A stretch of DNA of 64,000 bases from Stutzerimonas frequens. GTDB taxonomy: Bacteria > Pseudomonadota > Gammaproteobacteria > Pseudomonadales > Pseudomonadaceae. Location of the stretch: contig NZ_JAMOHM010000009.1 in NCBI RefSeq assembly GCF_024448335.1, positions 1 to 64,000 on the forward strand. Reading direction: 5' to 3'. Below the pieces are notes generated by a model, which was not told the DNA's origin, searched no databases, and worked only from the letters and a program-made list of their open reading frames with translations. Shown here in pieces: positions 1 through 9,547 of this stretch (position 1 is its first letter; each line of letters begins with the position of its first letter). Both the position numbers and the translations under genes were made by a program.

Positions 1-87
1 CCGTTTTTTGCGCGATGCGGCGTTACTTGTCGCTTATTTGGAATGACCAAACTTCGCTCCTCGTGCCTTGCCTCGCGCAAAAAACGG
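1..87. repeat. Long-armed inverted repeat upstream of the chemoreceptor
   Basis: Bases 1-14 and 74-87 are perfect inverted copies of each other (CCGTTTTTTGCGCG and CGCGCAAAAAACGG), separated by 59 bases. The left arm starts at the window edge, so the repeat may be longer. It could be a remnant of a dispersed palindromic element or a transcription terminator of a gene to the left; the window alone cannot decide. Bases 88-222 between the repeat and the next gene show no other clear feature beyond the ribosome binding site near 211-214. Confidence 0.5.
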
Positions 88-222
88 CTCCGGCGCGGCC
101 GCGTACGAAACGGGAACAGACCCTATCGCGGGCCCACCTGTCAGGCAACCGAACGTGCCGCTGCAGTTGTCGCAAATCCGGCCGATAGCCTGCCTATCCG
201 CTGCGCAATTGGAGTTCCGCAC

Positions 223-2352
223 ATGTTCCGATCCATCCAGACCGCCTTTGCCGCGCTGGCCGGCACCTGCACCCTGGCCGTGATCGCCGCACTTCTGCTA
301 TATGCCATGGTTTCCGGCATGCGCAGCCAGGCGCTGGTCGAGGAGCGGACCCGCTCGCTGATCGACGGCATGGTCGAGCAGCGCGTCACCGCCCTCGCCC
401 AGACCCAGGTCAGCCGGATCCAGGCGCAACTGCAGGCGCCTCTGCAGATCGCCACGAGCCTCGCGCGGGTGCACACGCTTACCGCGCTGACCGGCGACGA
501 CGGTATGCCGATGGCCAACCTCCGGCGCGAGGAACTGATCAACCTCGCCCGCCAGACGCTGATCGAGAATCCCGAGCTGACCAGCACCTATATCGCCTGG
601 GAGCCCAACGGCGTGGATGCCAACGACCTGATGTATCGCGGCGACGAGCCGGGCATGGTCGACGGTCGCTTCGCCAGCTGGGTATACCGCGACGGCAGCG
701 GCAAGCTGTTGGTCGACCGCCTCACCGATATCGAAGACACCCGACTGCTGGATACAGGCGTACGTGCCGGCGAGTACTACCTGTGCCCGCGCGAGCAACT
801 CAAACCGTGCGTCGGCGATCCCGCCCCCTATGAGATGAATGGCAAAACGTCGCTACTGTCTTCGTTCAACGCGCCGATCATCGTCGACGGCAAATTCCAT
901 GGCATCGTCGGCGCGGACATCAGTGTCGACTTCATCCAGCAACTGCTGAGCAATGCCAATGCGCAGCTCTATGGCGGTGTCGGGCAGATCGCGCTGATCT
1001 CGAACAACGGCCGCCTGGCCGCCTACAGCAGCGACAAGAACCTGATCGGCAAGCCGGCAGCACAGATCCTCGACGCCGAGGAGCAGGCGCTCGTCCAGCG
1101 CCTGCCGGCCGGCCAAACCCATTATCAGATCGACCAGGCGAATGGCCACGTCGCATTGTTCCTGCCTTTCTCCTTTGACGGCACCGACGCCCGCTGGGTA
1201 CTGATGCTGCAGCTACCGATTGCCGAAGTCATGAAGGACCTGGAACAGCTCATGGCGGCGCTCGGCGAGGAAAGCCGCAGCAGCCTGGCCACCATGCTGA
1301 TCATCGGCATGCTGATCGGCCTTGCCGGCCTGCTGGCAATCTGGCTGGTCAGCCGGCGCATCACCCGTCCGCTGCGCGAGATGGTGGTGATGCTGGACAA
1401 CATCGGCCAGGGCGAAGGCGACCTGACCCAGCGCCTGAACATCAACAGTCGCAACGAGCTAGGCCAGATTGCCGCCGGCTTCAACGCCTTCCTGGCACGC
1501 CTGCAGGGCATGATCGGCGAGGTGGTCGGCTCGGTGCAGAAGGTCAGCGACGCTTCCGAGCACACCGCCGACATCGCTATCCGTACCGACAAGGGGGTGC
1601 AGACGCAACTGGCGGAAATCGAGCTGGTGGCCACCGCTGTGCACGAAATGACCGCAACGGCTCAGGACGTGGCGCGCAACGCGACCCAGGCGGCCGAAGC
1701 GGCGGGCAATGCTGACCGCGCCGCGAATCAGGGCCGGCATATCGTCCAGGACACCGGCTCGACCATCGCCGAACTGGCCGACGAGATCGGCCGTGCAGTG
1801 GAGGTGGTGCAGACGCTGGCTCGCGACAGCGAAAATATCGACGCCATTCTGGTCACCATTCGCAGCATCGCCGAGCAGACCAATCTGCTGGCCTTGAACG
1901 CCGCGATCGAGGCGGCGCGTGCTGGCGAGCAGGGCCGCGGCTTCGCCGTCGTGGCCGACGAAGTCCGCAACCTCGCGCAGAAGACGCAGCAGGCGACCGG
2001 CGAGATTCAGCAGATGATCCAGCAGCTGCAGAACGGCACCCGGGACGTGGTGCAGGTGATGGAGCAGAGTCAGAACCGCACCCAGCGCAGCGTCGAGCAG
2101 GCCGATGCGGCTGCCGAAGCGCTGCAGGCAATCACCCAGGCGGTCTCGCTGATCAACGACATGAACAACCAGATCGCCAGCGCCGCCGAGGAACAGAGCG
2201 CCGTGGCCGAGGACATCAACCGCAACGTCACCAACATCGGTCAGGTCGCACAGGAGGTCGCCGGTGGCGCCGAGGAAGCCAGCCAGGCCAGCGCCGGCCT
2301 GACGCGTCTGGCCGAGCAGCAGCGCCGCCTGATCAATCAGTTCAGGGTCTGA
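223..2352 (+). CDS. Methyl-accepting chemotaxis protein with Cache sensor
   Basis: A 709-residue inner-membrane chemoreceptor that would sense a ligand in the periplasm and control CheA. The first membrane segment is near residues 8-28 and is followed by a large periplasmic region of dCache type. The second membrane segment is near residues 355-377, followed by HAMP and the long cytoplasmic coiled coil. The hallmark hairpin tip ([20 protein letters not shown]) lies near residues 550-570. The open frame extends upstream to 43, but 223 is chosen because it follows GGAG at 211-214 and gives a proper N-terminal membrane anchor. The C-terminus ends in NQFRV, without the CheR/CheB-docking pentapeptide of some receptors. 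The ligand is unknown. Confidence 0.93.
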   Translation: MFRSIQTAFAALAGTCTLAVIAALLLYAMVSGMRSQALVEERTRSLIDGMVEQRVTALAQTQVSRIQAQLQAPLQIATSLARVHTLTALTGDDGMPMANLRREELINLARQTLIENPELTSTYIAWEPNGVDANDLMYRGDEPGMVDGRFASWVYRDGSGKLLVDRLTDIEDTRLLDTGVRAGEYYLCPREQLKPCVGDPAPYEMNGKTSLLSSFNAPIIVDGKFHGIVGADISVDFIQQLLSNANAQLYGGVGQIALISNNGRLAAYSSDKNLIGKPAAQILDAEEQALVQRLPAGQTHYQIDQANGHVALFLPFSFDGTDARWVLMLQLPIAEVMKDLEQLMAALGEESRSSLATMLIIGMLIGLAGLLAIWLVSRRITRPLREMVVMLDNIGQGEGDLTQRLNINSRNELGQIAAGFNAFLARLQGMIGEVVGSVQKVSDASEHTADIAIRTDKGVQTQLAEIELVATAVHEMTATAQDVARNATQAAEAAGNADRAANQGRHIVQDTGSTIAELADEIGRAVEVVQTLARDSENIDAILVTIRSIAEQTNLLALNAAIEAARAGEQGRGFAVVADEVRNLAQKTQQATGEIQQMIQQLQNGTRDVVQVMEQSQNRTQRSVEQADAAAEALQAITQAVSLINDMNNQIASAAEEQSAVAEDINRNVTNIGQVAQEVAGGAEEASQASAGLTRLAEQQRRLINQFRV

Positions 2353-2391
2353 CCGGAGCTGTCGGCAGGACCGGGCAGCCAGGCGGATGTC

Positions 2392-3009
2392 TCAAGCGGG
2401 GGTGAGGCATTCCGGAGAATCGAGGCGCGGGTCGTTGACCAGCGTCGCCAGCGGCCGCTCGCGCAGCGTCGGGGCTGGTTGCAGCAACAATTGCTGAAGC
2501 GTTTCGGGAGGGGTGGCGGGATCGAGCCACGCCGCCTGCCCCGCCTCGTCGAGGATCAGCGGCCGGCGCAGCGTGGCTGCCGGCTGGGTCACGACAGCAG
2601 CACTGAGATAGGTGTGCCCCTGCACCGGATAGGCTTCCCAGAGCGCGGCGAAATAGGCGAGCGAGCCTTCGCAGGTCATCCAGTAGGGGCGCTTGCGCGC
2701 CGAGCCGCGCCATTCGTAGAAGCCGTTGGCTGGCAGCAACCCGCGGCGCAGGCGAAACGCCTCGCGGAACATCGGCTGCTCGCTGATGGTTTCCGCCCGC
2801 GCCTGGGCCGGCGTGCGCGTCAGATCGGTAAGCCAGGCCGGCGTCAGCCCCCAGCGCACGCGGCTGAGCTGCAACTGCGTATCGACCTGGCGCAACAGCA
2901 GCACCGAAGCGCCAGGCGCGAGGCTCCAGTGCGGTTGCTGATCGGAGGGGAAGCCAGGCAAGGCAGCGAAGTCCTGGCTCCAGCGGAAAAGGGCATAGCG
3001 ACCGCACAT
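2392..3009 (-). CDS. SRAP-domain protein (YedK/HMCES family)
   Basis: A 205-residue SOS-response-associated peptidase family protein. Family members shield abasic sites in single-stranded DNA by forming a covalent thiazolidine link through Cys2. The protein begins MCGRYALF, so Cys2 would be exposed after methionine removal. The conserved NGFYEW segment supplying the catalytic Glu, and the HTYLSAAVVTQPA region supplying the His, are both present. Its length is usual for the family. It converges with the chemoreceptor gene, with about 40 bases between them. No LexA box was identified upstream. Confidence 0.93.
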   Translation of the reverse strand: MCGRYALFRWSQDFAALPGFPSDQQPHWSLAPGASVLLLRQVDTQLQLSRVRWGLTPAWLTDLTRTPAQARAETISEQPMFREAFRLRRGLLPANGFYEWRGSARKRPYWMTCEGSLAYFAALWEAYPVQGHTYLSAAVVTQPAATLRRPLILDEAGQAAWLDPATPPETLQQLLLQPAPTLRERPLATLVNDPRLDSPECLTPA

Positions 3010-3020
3010 AAAAAGACTCG

Positions 3021-3284
3021 TCAGCAGATCAGTTCGCCGGGGTAACTCTCCGGTTCATCGCCCGGCAACGGCTCGGCGCCATTGTACGCAGCGATCAGCT
3101 GACGTGCCCGCTCGGCATCCTCATCCGCAACCATGAGCCCGAGCAGCCCGGCCGCCGGCAGTTCGCCCATGGCGCCGATCAGATGACTGCCCGCCAGGAA
3201 TGCCTCGATGCCCTCGGCAACCAACATGCCGCTGAGCATTTCCGCCTCCAGCAGATCGCGCGGCTCGTAGATACGCCGCATCAT
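3021..3284 (-). CDS. DUF2007-type small protein
   Basis: An 87-residue cytoplasmic protein matching the DUF2007 pattern. It has an N-terminal segment resembling YEPRDLLEAEMLSGML, as in the PII-like 'putative signal transducing protein' family, followed by VAEGIEAFLAGSH and a short alpha/beta end. Its function is not established. It overlaps the upstream small zinc-ribbon gene by 4 bases (ATGA), so the two are translationally coupled, and it precedes the SRAP gene by 11 bases. The three probably form one operon. Confidence 0.85.
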   Translation of the reverse strand: MMRRIYEPRDLLEAEMLSGMLVAEGIEAFLAGSHLIGAMGELPAAGLLGLMVADEDAERARQLIAAYNGAEPLPGDEPESYPGELIC

Positions 3285-3463
3285 TCATCCTCCCCACGGG
3301 TTTCCAGCTGCCACTGTTCGCCGTCCGTATGCAGATCGAAGACGATCGGCCGGCAGCACACGGCGCAGTCCTCGATGTACTGCTGATCGCCCGCGCTGAG
3401 ATCGAGAACGGCCTCGACCGGCTCGCCGCAATAGGGGCAATGAAAGAGCTGTGTTTCCAGCAT
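3281..3463 (-). CDS. CPXCG-motif cysteine-rich protein
   Basis: A 60-residue zinc-ribbon-like protein. The N-terminal CPYCGE and the later CAVCCRP pair would bind one metal ion, and the C-terminus is acidic. It matches the conserved small 'CPXCG motif-containing' family common in Pseudomonas, whose role is unknown. Translation would start after GGAGG just upstream on the minus strand. It is the first gene of the three-gene minus-strand unit ending with the SRAP protein. Confidence 0.85.
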   Translation of the reverse strand: MLETQLFHCPYCGEPVEAVLDLSAGDQQYIEDCAVCCRPIVFDLHTDGEQWQLETRGEDE

Positions 3464-3702
3464 CGGTCCTCCGCGTGACTTGTCGCTATAATCGCCGTCT
3501 TTAAAGGTCGCTGATTCGAACCTTTAAGAAGACCGACTCGGGGTGTCCCGCAATTGGGCACCCTGGGCCGCAAGCAGGGTTTCACAGGCATGCGGCGAAA
3601 CGGCCGTTTACTCGATGAGTATGAGCCAGCCGGCTCCGGTCCGTTCCGCGAATTGCCTGCGCACCCGTTGCAGGCCCGTTCCTCGTTTCCTTTACAGAGA
3701 GC
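3464..3702 (+). promoter_or_regulatory. Divergent intergenic region with -10-like box and hairpins
   Basis: This stretch separates the zinc-ribbon gene (minus) from the acyltransferase gene (plus). TATAAT lies at 3487-3492. Just after it is an 8-bp inverted repeat, TTAAAGGT at 3501-3508 and ACCTTTAA at 3520-3527, with an 11-base loop. A second hairpin-forming element, GGGTGTCCC/GGGCACCC, follows around 3541-3563. If 3487-3492 is a real -10 box, the acyltransferase mRNA would have a structured leader of about 200 bases. No convincing -35 was found, so promoter activity is uncertain. Confidence 0.35.
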
Positions 3703-4869
3703 ATGATGGACGAATTCGAAGCCATCCGACCCTACGCCGACGCCGAAGTACCGCTGGTCATGGCGCGCCTGTTCGCCGATCGCGAGTTTCTCGACATTCT
3801 GGCGCACTTCCGTTTCCCGCGGCTGGCCGACAGCCTGGGCTGGCTGATCAAGCCGGTCATCTCGCAGCGGTTACGCAAACAGTTCGCCAGCATCCATACG
3901 GTGGATGCCCTGCAGCACAAGATCGAGGCCTATATCGACCGCACCATCGAGCGTGCCACGGACGGCGTCACCTTCTCCGGGCTCGAGCAGCTGCAGAAAG
4001 GCCGAGCCTATCTGTTCCTGGCCAATCACCGCGACATCGTCATGGACCCGGCCTTCGTCAACTATGCGGTCTACCAGGCCGGCATCCGCACTCCGCGTAT
4101 CGCCATCGGCGACAACCTGCTGCAGCGCCCCTTCGTCAGCGACCTGATGCGCCTGAACAAGAGCTTCATCGTGCGCCGCTCGATCACCGGCCGCCGCGAG
4201 AAGCTGGCCGCCTACCAGGTGCTTTCGGCATACATCAACCACTCGATCCGCAACGACGGCGAGTCGGTCTGGATCGCTCAGGCCGAAGGCCGCGCCAAGG
4301 ACGGTGACGACCGCACCGACTCGGCCATTCTCAAGATGCTGCACATGAGTCGCAAGGACGAAGCCTTCGCCGAAGCACTGGCGGCGCTGCGCCCGGTGCC
4401 GGTGTCGATCAGCTACGAATACGACCCCTGCGACCAGGCCAAGGCCCGCGAGCTGTACATCCGCGCCACCACCGGGACCTACAGCAAGGCGCCAGGCGAG
4501 GATGACGCGAGCATCGCCCTGGGTATTACCGGCTATAAAGGCCGGGTGCACATCGCCTTCGGCACGCCGATGGAAAGCGTGCCCGAGGACGCCAAGCAGA
4601 TGGCCCTGGTGGTGGATCGGCAGATTCTCGGCAGCTACCGGCTATTCCCGGTGCACTACCTGGCCTACCGCCTGTGGGACGAGCAGGACCCGGAAATCCA
4701 GGTGCCCAGCGCCGCCGAGCTATTCAGCCCCGAGGAAGTCGAGCGCGCCGAGGCCGAATGGAGCAAACGCCTGGCCGCCTGCCCGAGCGTGCAGCAGCCG
4801 TACCTGATCCAGCAGTACGCGACACCGGTGCGCAACCAGTATCGCCTGCTGGCGGGCATGGAACCCTGA
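3703..4869 (+). CDS. PlsC-like phospholipid/glycerol acyltransferase
   Basis: A 388-residue acyltransferase of the lysophosphatidate/glycerol-phosphate type, expected to move an acyl chain from a carrier to a glycerol-based or related acceptor at the membrane. The block NHRDIVMDP at residues 108-116 corresponds to the catalytic His-Asp motif, but the spacing is H-X5-D (His109, Asp115) instead of the usual H-X4-D. A second family block, FIVRRS, follows, then WIAQAEGRAKDG, matching the glycine/arginine-rich acceptor motif. No signal peptide is seen. The substrate cannot be told from the sequence. The start uses the first of two adjacent ATG codons. Confidence 0.82.
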   Translation: MMDEFEAIRPYADAEVPLVMARLFADREFLDILAHFRFPRLADSLGWLIKPVISQRLRKQFASIHTVDALQHKIEAYIDRTIERATDGVTFSGLEQLQKGRAYLFLANHRDIVMDPAFVNYAVYQAGIRTPRIAIGDNLLQRPFVSDLMRLNKSFIVRRSITGRREKLAAYQVLSAYINHSIRNDGESVWIAQAEGRAKDGDDRTDSAILKMLHMSRKDEAFAEALAALRPVPVSISYEYDPCDQAKARELYIRATTGTYSKAPGEDDASIALGITGYKGRVHIAFGTPMESVPEDAKQMALVVDRQILGSYRLFPVHYLAYRLWDEQDPEIQVPSAAELFSPEEVERAEAEWSKRLAACPSVQQPYLIQQYATPVRNQYRLLAGMEP

Positions 4870-4923
4870 GCGGTTGACGCGGCCCGCCGTGCATCGCCAG
4901 CAGGCCCGCTCTGAGCGCGACGC

Positions 4924-5199
4924 TCAGAGCATCCGCGAGGCCATGGAGAGGCCGAGGGCGAGCGCCAGAGCGCCCGCACCGAAGCGGTAGAAGGCCTGAT
5001 TGATCCGAGCGGTCGAAGCCGCGCGGGCCGGCAGCGTAGAGGAGCCGACCGCGGCCTGAGTCGCCCGAGAACTGGCCCGCGCGATCCGCCACTGGGTCGC
5101 GACCAGCAGCCAACCGCCACAAAGGGCGCACACCAGAGCTAGCGCATTGAGAAGCAACGCCGGAGCCAGGATCAGCTCGGACTGCGCGTAAAACATCAT
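4924..5199 (-). CDS. Small membrane protein of unknown function
   Basis: A 91-residue protein with two predicted membrane helices: LILAPALLLNALALVCALCGGWLL near residues 9-32 and a C-terminal one ending in GAGALALALGLSMASRML. The open frame reaches 5277, but 5199 is preferred because GAGG at 5207-5210 (minus strand) sits 7 bases before it. I do not recognise the family. It converges with the acyltransferase gene. Confidence 0.6.
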   Translation of the reverse strand: MMFYAQSELILAPALLLNALALVCALCGGWLLVATQWRIARASSRATQAAVGSSTLPARAASTARINQAFYRFGAGALALALGLSMASRML

Positions 5200-5542
5200 T
5201 GGAATTCCTCGGGTTGCACTTCTTCTGGCCGATGCCAGGCAGCCGCCCAGTGTACTTGTGCCGAGCCGCTTCGCCACATAAGTCCGACGGGATGGCTAAT
5301 CTTCGAAGCATTATCACTCCAGATTATGGCGTCATGTTCACCGGTCGGCCTTGACTTATGACCGGCCCCACCTTCACCCTCGGCATACCTCGAAACGGCG
5401 AAATAGAGCGTGTGCGGGGGTGGACGGCGACAGCCATTGGCATCACCCGGAGTAGCTGCCGGCACACATCGCTACGCCGATCACTTGGTGCCGGCTTTGG
5501 CTGCGCCACGGGGAATCAGTATTCAGAAAACAGGACGAAATA
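5200..5542. other. Intergenic region before the DUF1329 gene
   Basis: About 340 bases between divergent genes. I see no convincing open frame, RNA gene or strong sigma70 promoter. AGGA ahead of the ATG at 5543 supports that start. Short GGCC-containing inverted stretches occur around 5345-5370 but are not distinctive. Confidence 0.4.
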
Positions 5543-6904
5543 ATGAAAACAACAATGTTCACAACCGGAGCGTTAACCCTTTCGCTGCTGGCCAGTAGCG
5601 CCATGGCTGCGGTATCCGAGTCCGAGGCGGCGCGCCTGGGCAACGAGCTGACCCCGGTCGGCGCAGAGAAGGCCGGCAATGCGGCAGGCACTATTCCGGC
5701 CTGGACCGGTGGTCTGGCACAGGACGCCGCGCCGGTCACGCCCGATGGCTTCGTCGGCGATCCCTACGCCAGCGACAAGCCGAAGTTCACCATCACCGCG
5801 CAGAACTACGAGCAGTACAAGGACAACCTGACGCCCGGGCAGATCGCGATGCTCAAGCGCTACCCGAACAGCTACCGTCTGCCGGTCTATGAGACCCGCC
5901 GCAGCGCCGCGATGCCGCAGCACGTCTATGACGCCGCCGCTCGCAACGCCACGCAGACCAAACTGGTCAGCGGCGGCAACGGCCTGGAGAACTTCGACAA
6001 GGCGATTGCCTTCCCGATTCCCCAGGACGGCCTGGAAGTGGCCTGGAACCACATCACCCGCTATCGCGGCGGCTCCGCGCGCCGGGTCGTGGCACAAGCC
6101 ACGCCGCAGGTCAACGGCAGCTTCAGCCTGGTCAAGTTCGTCGATGAGGTGGTCTACACCGACACCCTCACCGACTACAACCCAGAGAAGCATGGCAACG
6201 TGCTGTTCTACTTCAAGCAGCAGGTCACCGAGCCCTCCCGCCTCGCCGGCAACGTGCTGTTGGTGCACGAAACCCTGGACCAGGTGAAGGAGCCGCGCAT
6301 GGCCTGGATCTACAATGCCGGCCAGCGCCGTGTGCGCCGCGCCCCGCAGGTCGCCTATGACGGCCCGGGCACTGCTGCGGACGGCCTGCGCACTTCCGAC
6401 AACCTGGACATGTTCAACGGCGCGCCGGACCGCTACGACTGGAAACTGATCGGCAAGAAGGAGCTGTACATCCCCTACAACTCCTATCGCCTGGACTCGC
6501 CCGAGCTGAAGTACGAAGACATCGTCAAGGCCGGCCATATCAACCAGGATCTGACCCGCTACGAGCTGCACCGCGTATGGGAAGTGGAAGCGACCCTCAA
6601 GGCGGGCGAGCGCCATATCTATGCCAAGCGCCACTTCTTCATCGACGAGGACACCTGGCAGGCCGCGGTCGTCGATCACTACGATGGTCGCAACCAGCTC
6701 TGGCGCGTCGCCGAGGCGCACAGCCTGCATTTCTACAACGTACAGGTCCCGCTGTACTCCATGGAGACCCTCTACGATCTCATCTCGGGCCGCTATCTGG
6801 TCATGGGCATGAAGAACGAAGAGAAGAACCCCTACACCTATAACTACAAGGCCAACTCCAACCAGTACACTCCGGCCGCTCTGCGCAACTCCGGCGTACG
6901 CTGA
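5543..6904 (+). CDS. DUF1329 family secreted protein
   Basis: A 453-residue protein with a clear N-terminal signal peptide cut near ASSAMA|AVSES. The rest matches the DUF1329 family, whose fold is related to outer-membrane lipoprotein-sorting proteins (LolB-like) and which in Pseudomonas is often linked to export of lipids, sterols or hydrophobic compounds, usually beside an RND transporter. No RND gene is adjacent here, so the partner is unknown. Typical blocks are seen: GTIPAWTGG near residues 50-60 and YNAGQRRVRRAPQVAYD in the middle. It is single-gene, ending at a strong hairpin. Confidence 0.85.
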   Translation: MKTTMFTTGALTLSLLASSAMAAVSESEAARLGNELTPVGAEKAGNAAGTIPAWTGGLAQDAAPVTPDGFVGDPYASDKPKFTITAQNYEQYKDNLTPGQIAMLKRYPNSYRLPVYETRRSAAMPQHVYDAAARNATQTKLVSGGNGLENFDKAIAFPIPQDGLEVAWNHITRYRGGSARRVVAQATPQVNGSFSLVKFVDEVVYTDTLTDYNPEKHGNVLFYFKQQVTEPSRLAGNVLLVHETLDQVKEPRMAWIYNAGQRRVRRAPQVAYDGPGTAADGLRTSDNLDMFNGAPDRYDWKLIGKKELYIPYNSYRLDSPELKYEDIVKAGHINQDLTRYELHRVWEVEATLKAGERHIYAKRHFFIDEDTWQAAVVDHYDGRNQLWRVAEAHSLHFYNVQVPLYSMETLYDLISGRYLVMGMKNEEKNPYTYNYKANSNQYTPAALRNSGVR

Positions 6905-6922
6905 TACAGCCTGGTCGCCACT

Positions 6923-6947
6923 GACGCCCCGCCTCGTGCGGGGCGTC
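6923..6947 (+). terminator. Hairpin terminator after the DUF1329 gene
   Basis: A perfect 10-bp stem, GACGCCCCGC at 6923-6932 and GCGGGGCGTC at 6938-6947, with a CTCGT loop and a modest T-containing tail. It lies 18 bases after the stop codon. Confidence 0.75.
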
Positions 6948-6964
6948 GTCGTTATTACCCATGC

Positions 6965-7001
6965 AAAAGAAAACCCCGCCGCGGACAGCCGCGGCGGGGT
7001 T
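6965..7001 (-). terminator. Rho-independent terminator of the yajG-like gene
   Basis: A 13-bp stem, 6972-6984 paired with 6989-7001, with an ACAG loop. Read on the minus strand it is followed by TTTTCTTTT. It sits 30 bases beyond the stop of the lipoprotein gene and back-to-back with the DUF1329 terminator. Confidence 0.85.
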
Positions 7002-7030
7002 CGGAGAGGCTTGCGGTATTGCGCGCAGGC

Positions 7031-7615
7031 TTACTCAGCCAGCAGACGACCGATGTTGTCGTCGCGGAACACCCGGGTCAGCGCGTCGCTCAAGACGTCA
7101 CTGACCAGCTTGGTGTTGGTCTGCTCGTTGGGCGCCATGCCGAAGCGCTGATTCAACGAGGCCCCATAACGGCCGTTGTAGCGCTTGCCGGCATTCTGCA
7201 CCTCGACCTTCAGCGTCGCGCCGATGTTGGCCTCGGTGACGTACAGCCCCTCCTTCGGCGACTGATACTTAAGCTCGGCCAAGGTCAGCGTCAGCTGCGG
7301 CGCGTTATAGGCGTTCGGCGATGGCGTGAAACCGAGCAGTCGCACAGCGGCTTCGGTCTGGGCCTGCAGCTTGGGGATGACCTTGGCACTCGGCACGATC
7401 ACCGCGCTGGTTTCCGGATACAGGCCGCCACGAGTGCCGAGGGTCGGCGATGGGCGCGCATCGACCACCCGTACGACCACGGGCTGCCCCTGGCCAACGG
7501 GATTGATGGTGCCGTTGAGTTTGGGGTTCGGGTCGAGCTGCTGCGGGCTGTGGGCACAACCGACCAGACTCATTCCAAGAACGGTGACAAGACCGAACAA
7601 CAGGCGTTGCAGCAT
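7031..7615 (-). CDS. YajG-family lipoprotein
   Basis: A 194-residue predicted lipoprotein. The signal peptide ends in the lipobox LVGC, with Cys20 as the acylated residue. Residue +2 is Ala, which does not signal inner-membrane retention. The mature part matches the YajG family (DUF/COG of uncharacterised lipoproteins) with a VVRVVDARPSPTLGTRGG block. Its function in Pseudomonas is not known. It is monocistronic and ends at the terminator at 6965-7001. Confidence 0.85.
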   Translation of the reverse strand: MLQRLLFGLVTVLGMSLVGCAHSPQQLDPNPKLNGTINPVGQGQPVVVRVVDARPSPTLGTRGGLYPETSAVIVPSAKVIPKLQAQTEAAVRLLGFTPSPNAYNAPQLTLTLAELKYQSPKEGLYVTEANIGATLKVEVQNAGKRYNGRYGASLNQRFGMAPNEQTNTKLVSDVLSDALTRVFRDDNIGRLLAE

Positions 7616-7789
7616 GCTGTTTTCTCCAGGGTTAGGGGCGATGAATGCGGCGCAGTATACCCACCGGCACGACGCGCCGACAGTGATGCGATTCAGACCG
7701 GCGGCGCCACTGCCGCGTTCCTTTTCACGCTGTTGTCACACGGCTTTGCGATAACGGCGACATGCCAATCATCATGAGTGCAGACCATC

Positions 7790-7981
7790 ATGCGCCAGCT
7801 CATTTCCCTGTTGCGCCGCCGCCCGCCTCGCCATTTCGCCCTGCTGGATGAACATGGCCGCTGCCGCATGCTGCTCAGCAGCGTCTGCAAGCCTGAGGGC
7901 GTCGCCTGGGTCGAGGTCGAGGAAGCTCGCCTGAGCTGGATTGGCCAGCCGCTTCCCGCCGAGAGCCTGCGCGCGGCGTGA
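7790..7981 (+). CDS. Short hypothetical protein
   Basis: A 63-residue basic then acidic protein with no signal peptide or membrane segment. The N-terminus is arginine-rich (SLLRRRPPRH), followed by FALLDEHGRCRMLL. A GTG at 7778 in the same frame would add four residues, and neither start has a strong ribosome binding site. A strong terminator lies 30 bases after the stop, which supports it being transcribed. I do not recognise the family. Confidence 0.55.
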   Translation: MRQLISLLRRRPPRHFALLDEHGRCRMLLSSVCKPEGVAWVEVEEARLSWIGQPLPAESLRAA

Positions 7982-8004
7982 TGCGCAGGTAAACCCGGAG
8001 GCAC

Positions 8005-8039
8005 AAAAAAGCCCCGTACGTTCGGTACGGGGCTTTTTT
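8005..8039. terminator. Bidirectional rho-independent terminator
   Basis: GCCCCGTAC at 8011-8019 pairs with GTACGGGGC at 8025-8033 around a GTTCG loop. It is flanked by A6 on the left and T6 on the right, so it can end both the short plus-strand gene and mqo on the minus strand. Confidence 0.92.
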
Positions 8040-8056
8040 CGCTTCAGCGCAGCTGG

Positions 8057-9547
8057 TCAGTAGGTCAGGCCGAGGCGCTTGTCCGCCATCTGGCTGATCT
8101 CGCGATAGGCCGCGGCGTCGTTCTGCAACACGCTTTCACGCGCCGGGAACATTTCCTGCAGCTTGCTCGACCAGGCCTGCGAGCGGTACTGCTCGGGGAA
8201 GCAGCGCTCGAGCAGATCGAGCATGATGGACACAGTCACCGAAGCACCCGGCGATGCGCCGAGCAGCGCGGCGATGGTGCCGTCCTTCGCTGCGACCAGT
8301 TCGGTGCCGAACTGCAGAATGCCGCCCTTCTTCGGGTCCTTCTTGATGATCTGCACGCGCTGGCCGGCGATCTCCAGGCGCCAGTCTTCGGCCTTGGCCT
8401 CGGGATAGAAGCCGCGCAGCGTTTCCAGGCGATCCTCCATGGACTGCATCACTTCCTTGATCAGGTAGCGGGTCAGGTCCATGTTGTCGCGCGCCACGGC
8501 CATCATCGGGCCAATGTTGCTCGGACGAATCGACAGCGGCAGGTCCATGAACGAACCGCGCTTGAGGAACTTGGTGGTAAAGCCGGCATAGGGTCCGAAC
8601 AGCAGGGACTTCTTGCCGTCGACGACGCGGGTATCGAGGTGCGGCACCGACATCGGCGGCGCGCCGACCGCGGCCAGGCTGTAGACCTTGGCCTGGTGCT
8701 GCTTGACGATTTCCTGGTTGTCGCAGCGCAGCCACTGGCCGCTGACCGGGAAGCCGCCGAAGCCCTTGCCTTCCTCGATACCGGACATCTGCAGCAGCGG
8801 CAGCGCAGCGCCGCCAGCACCCAGGAAAACGAAGCCGGCCTGCACCTGGCGCGAGTCGCCGGTGCGGGTGTTCTTGATGTCGACCTTCCAGCCGCTGGCC
8901 GTGCGATCGAGGCCAGTGACCTTCTGGTTGTAGGACACCTTGACGCCACCGCTGCGCGACAGATAGCCAAGCAGTTGGCTGGTCACCGCACCGAAGTTGA
9001 CGTCGGTGCCGTTCATGGCGCGCGTCGCGGCGATCGGCTCGCTCGGATCGCGGCCCGGCATCATCAGCGGCATCCACTCGGCCAGAGTCGCGCGATCCTC
9101 GCTGTATTCCATGTCCGCGAAGGCGTGATGGGTCTTCAGCGCATCGAAGCGACGCTTGAGATAGTCGATGTTCTTGCTGCCGCGCACAAAGCTCAGGTGC
9201 GGCACGGCATTGATGAAATCACGCGGGGAGCCGAAGCCTTCACGGTCGGCGAGGTAGGCCCAGAACTGCTTGGAGACCTCGAACTGCGTGTTGATCAGCA
9301 CGGCCTTCTTGATGTCGATCGCGCCGTCTTTGCTGTCGGGGGTGTAGTTCAGCTCGCAAAGTCCGGCGTGACCGGTACCCGCGTTGTTCCACGGGTTGGA
9401 GCTTTCGATGGCTCCGGACTCCTGCAGCTCGACGATTTCCAGCTTGATATTGGGATCGAGTTCCTTGAGCAGTACCGCCAGGGTCGCGCTCATGATGCCG
9501 GCTCCCACCAGCACCATATCCACTGCTTCGCTATCGTGTTGCGTCAT
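8057..9547 (-). CDS. mqo: Malate:quinone oxidoreductase
   Basis: A 496-residue membrane-associated FAD enzyme that oxidises malate to oxaloacetate and passes electrons to quinone, replacing or supplementing NAD-malate dehydrogenase in the TCA cycle of pseudomonads. The dinucleotide-binding motif [13 protein letters not shown] is near residue 15. Typical Mqo blocks follow: [20 protein letters not shown] and the C-terminal GASPGASVT. The frame extends to a GTG at 9568, but ATG at 9547 is preferred with GGAG nine bases upstream. The gene is monocistronic between the terminator at 8005-8039 and a structured upstream region. Confidence 0.96.
   Translation of the reverse strand: MTQHDSEAVDMVLVGAGIMSATLAVLLKELDPNIKLEIVELQESGAIESSNPWNNAGTGHAGLCELNYTPDSKDGAIDIKKAVLINTQFEVSKQFWAYLADREGFGSPRDFINAVPHLSFVRGSKNIDYLKRRFDALKTHHAFADMEYSEDRATLAEWMPLMMPGRDPSEPIAATRAMNGTDVNFGAVTSQLLGYLSRSGGVKVSYNQKVTGLDRTASGWKVDIKNTRTGDSRQVQAGFVFLGAGGAALPLLQMSGIEEGKGFGGFPVSGQWLRCDNQEIVKQHQAKVYSLAAVGAPPMSVPHLDTRVVDGKKSLLFGPYAGFTTKFLKRGSFMDLPLSIRPSNIGPMMAVARDNMDLTRYLIKEVMQSMEDRLETLRGFYPEAKAEDWRLEIAGQRVQIIKKDPKKGGILQFGTELVAAKDGTIAALLGASPGASVTVSIMLDLLERCFPEQYRSQAWSSKLQEMFPARESVLQNDAAAYREISQMADKRLGLTY

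Noticed and set aside
3501-3527. tRNA-like T-arm (TTCGAA) near the acyltransferase gene
   Set aside because: The surrounding bases do not form the other arms or an acceptor stem; it is only an inverted repeat.
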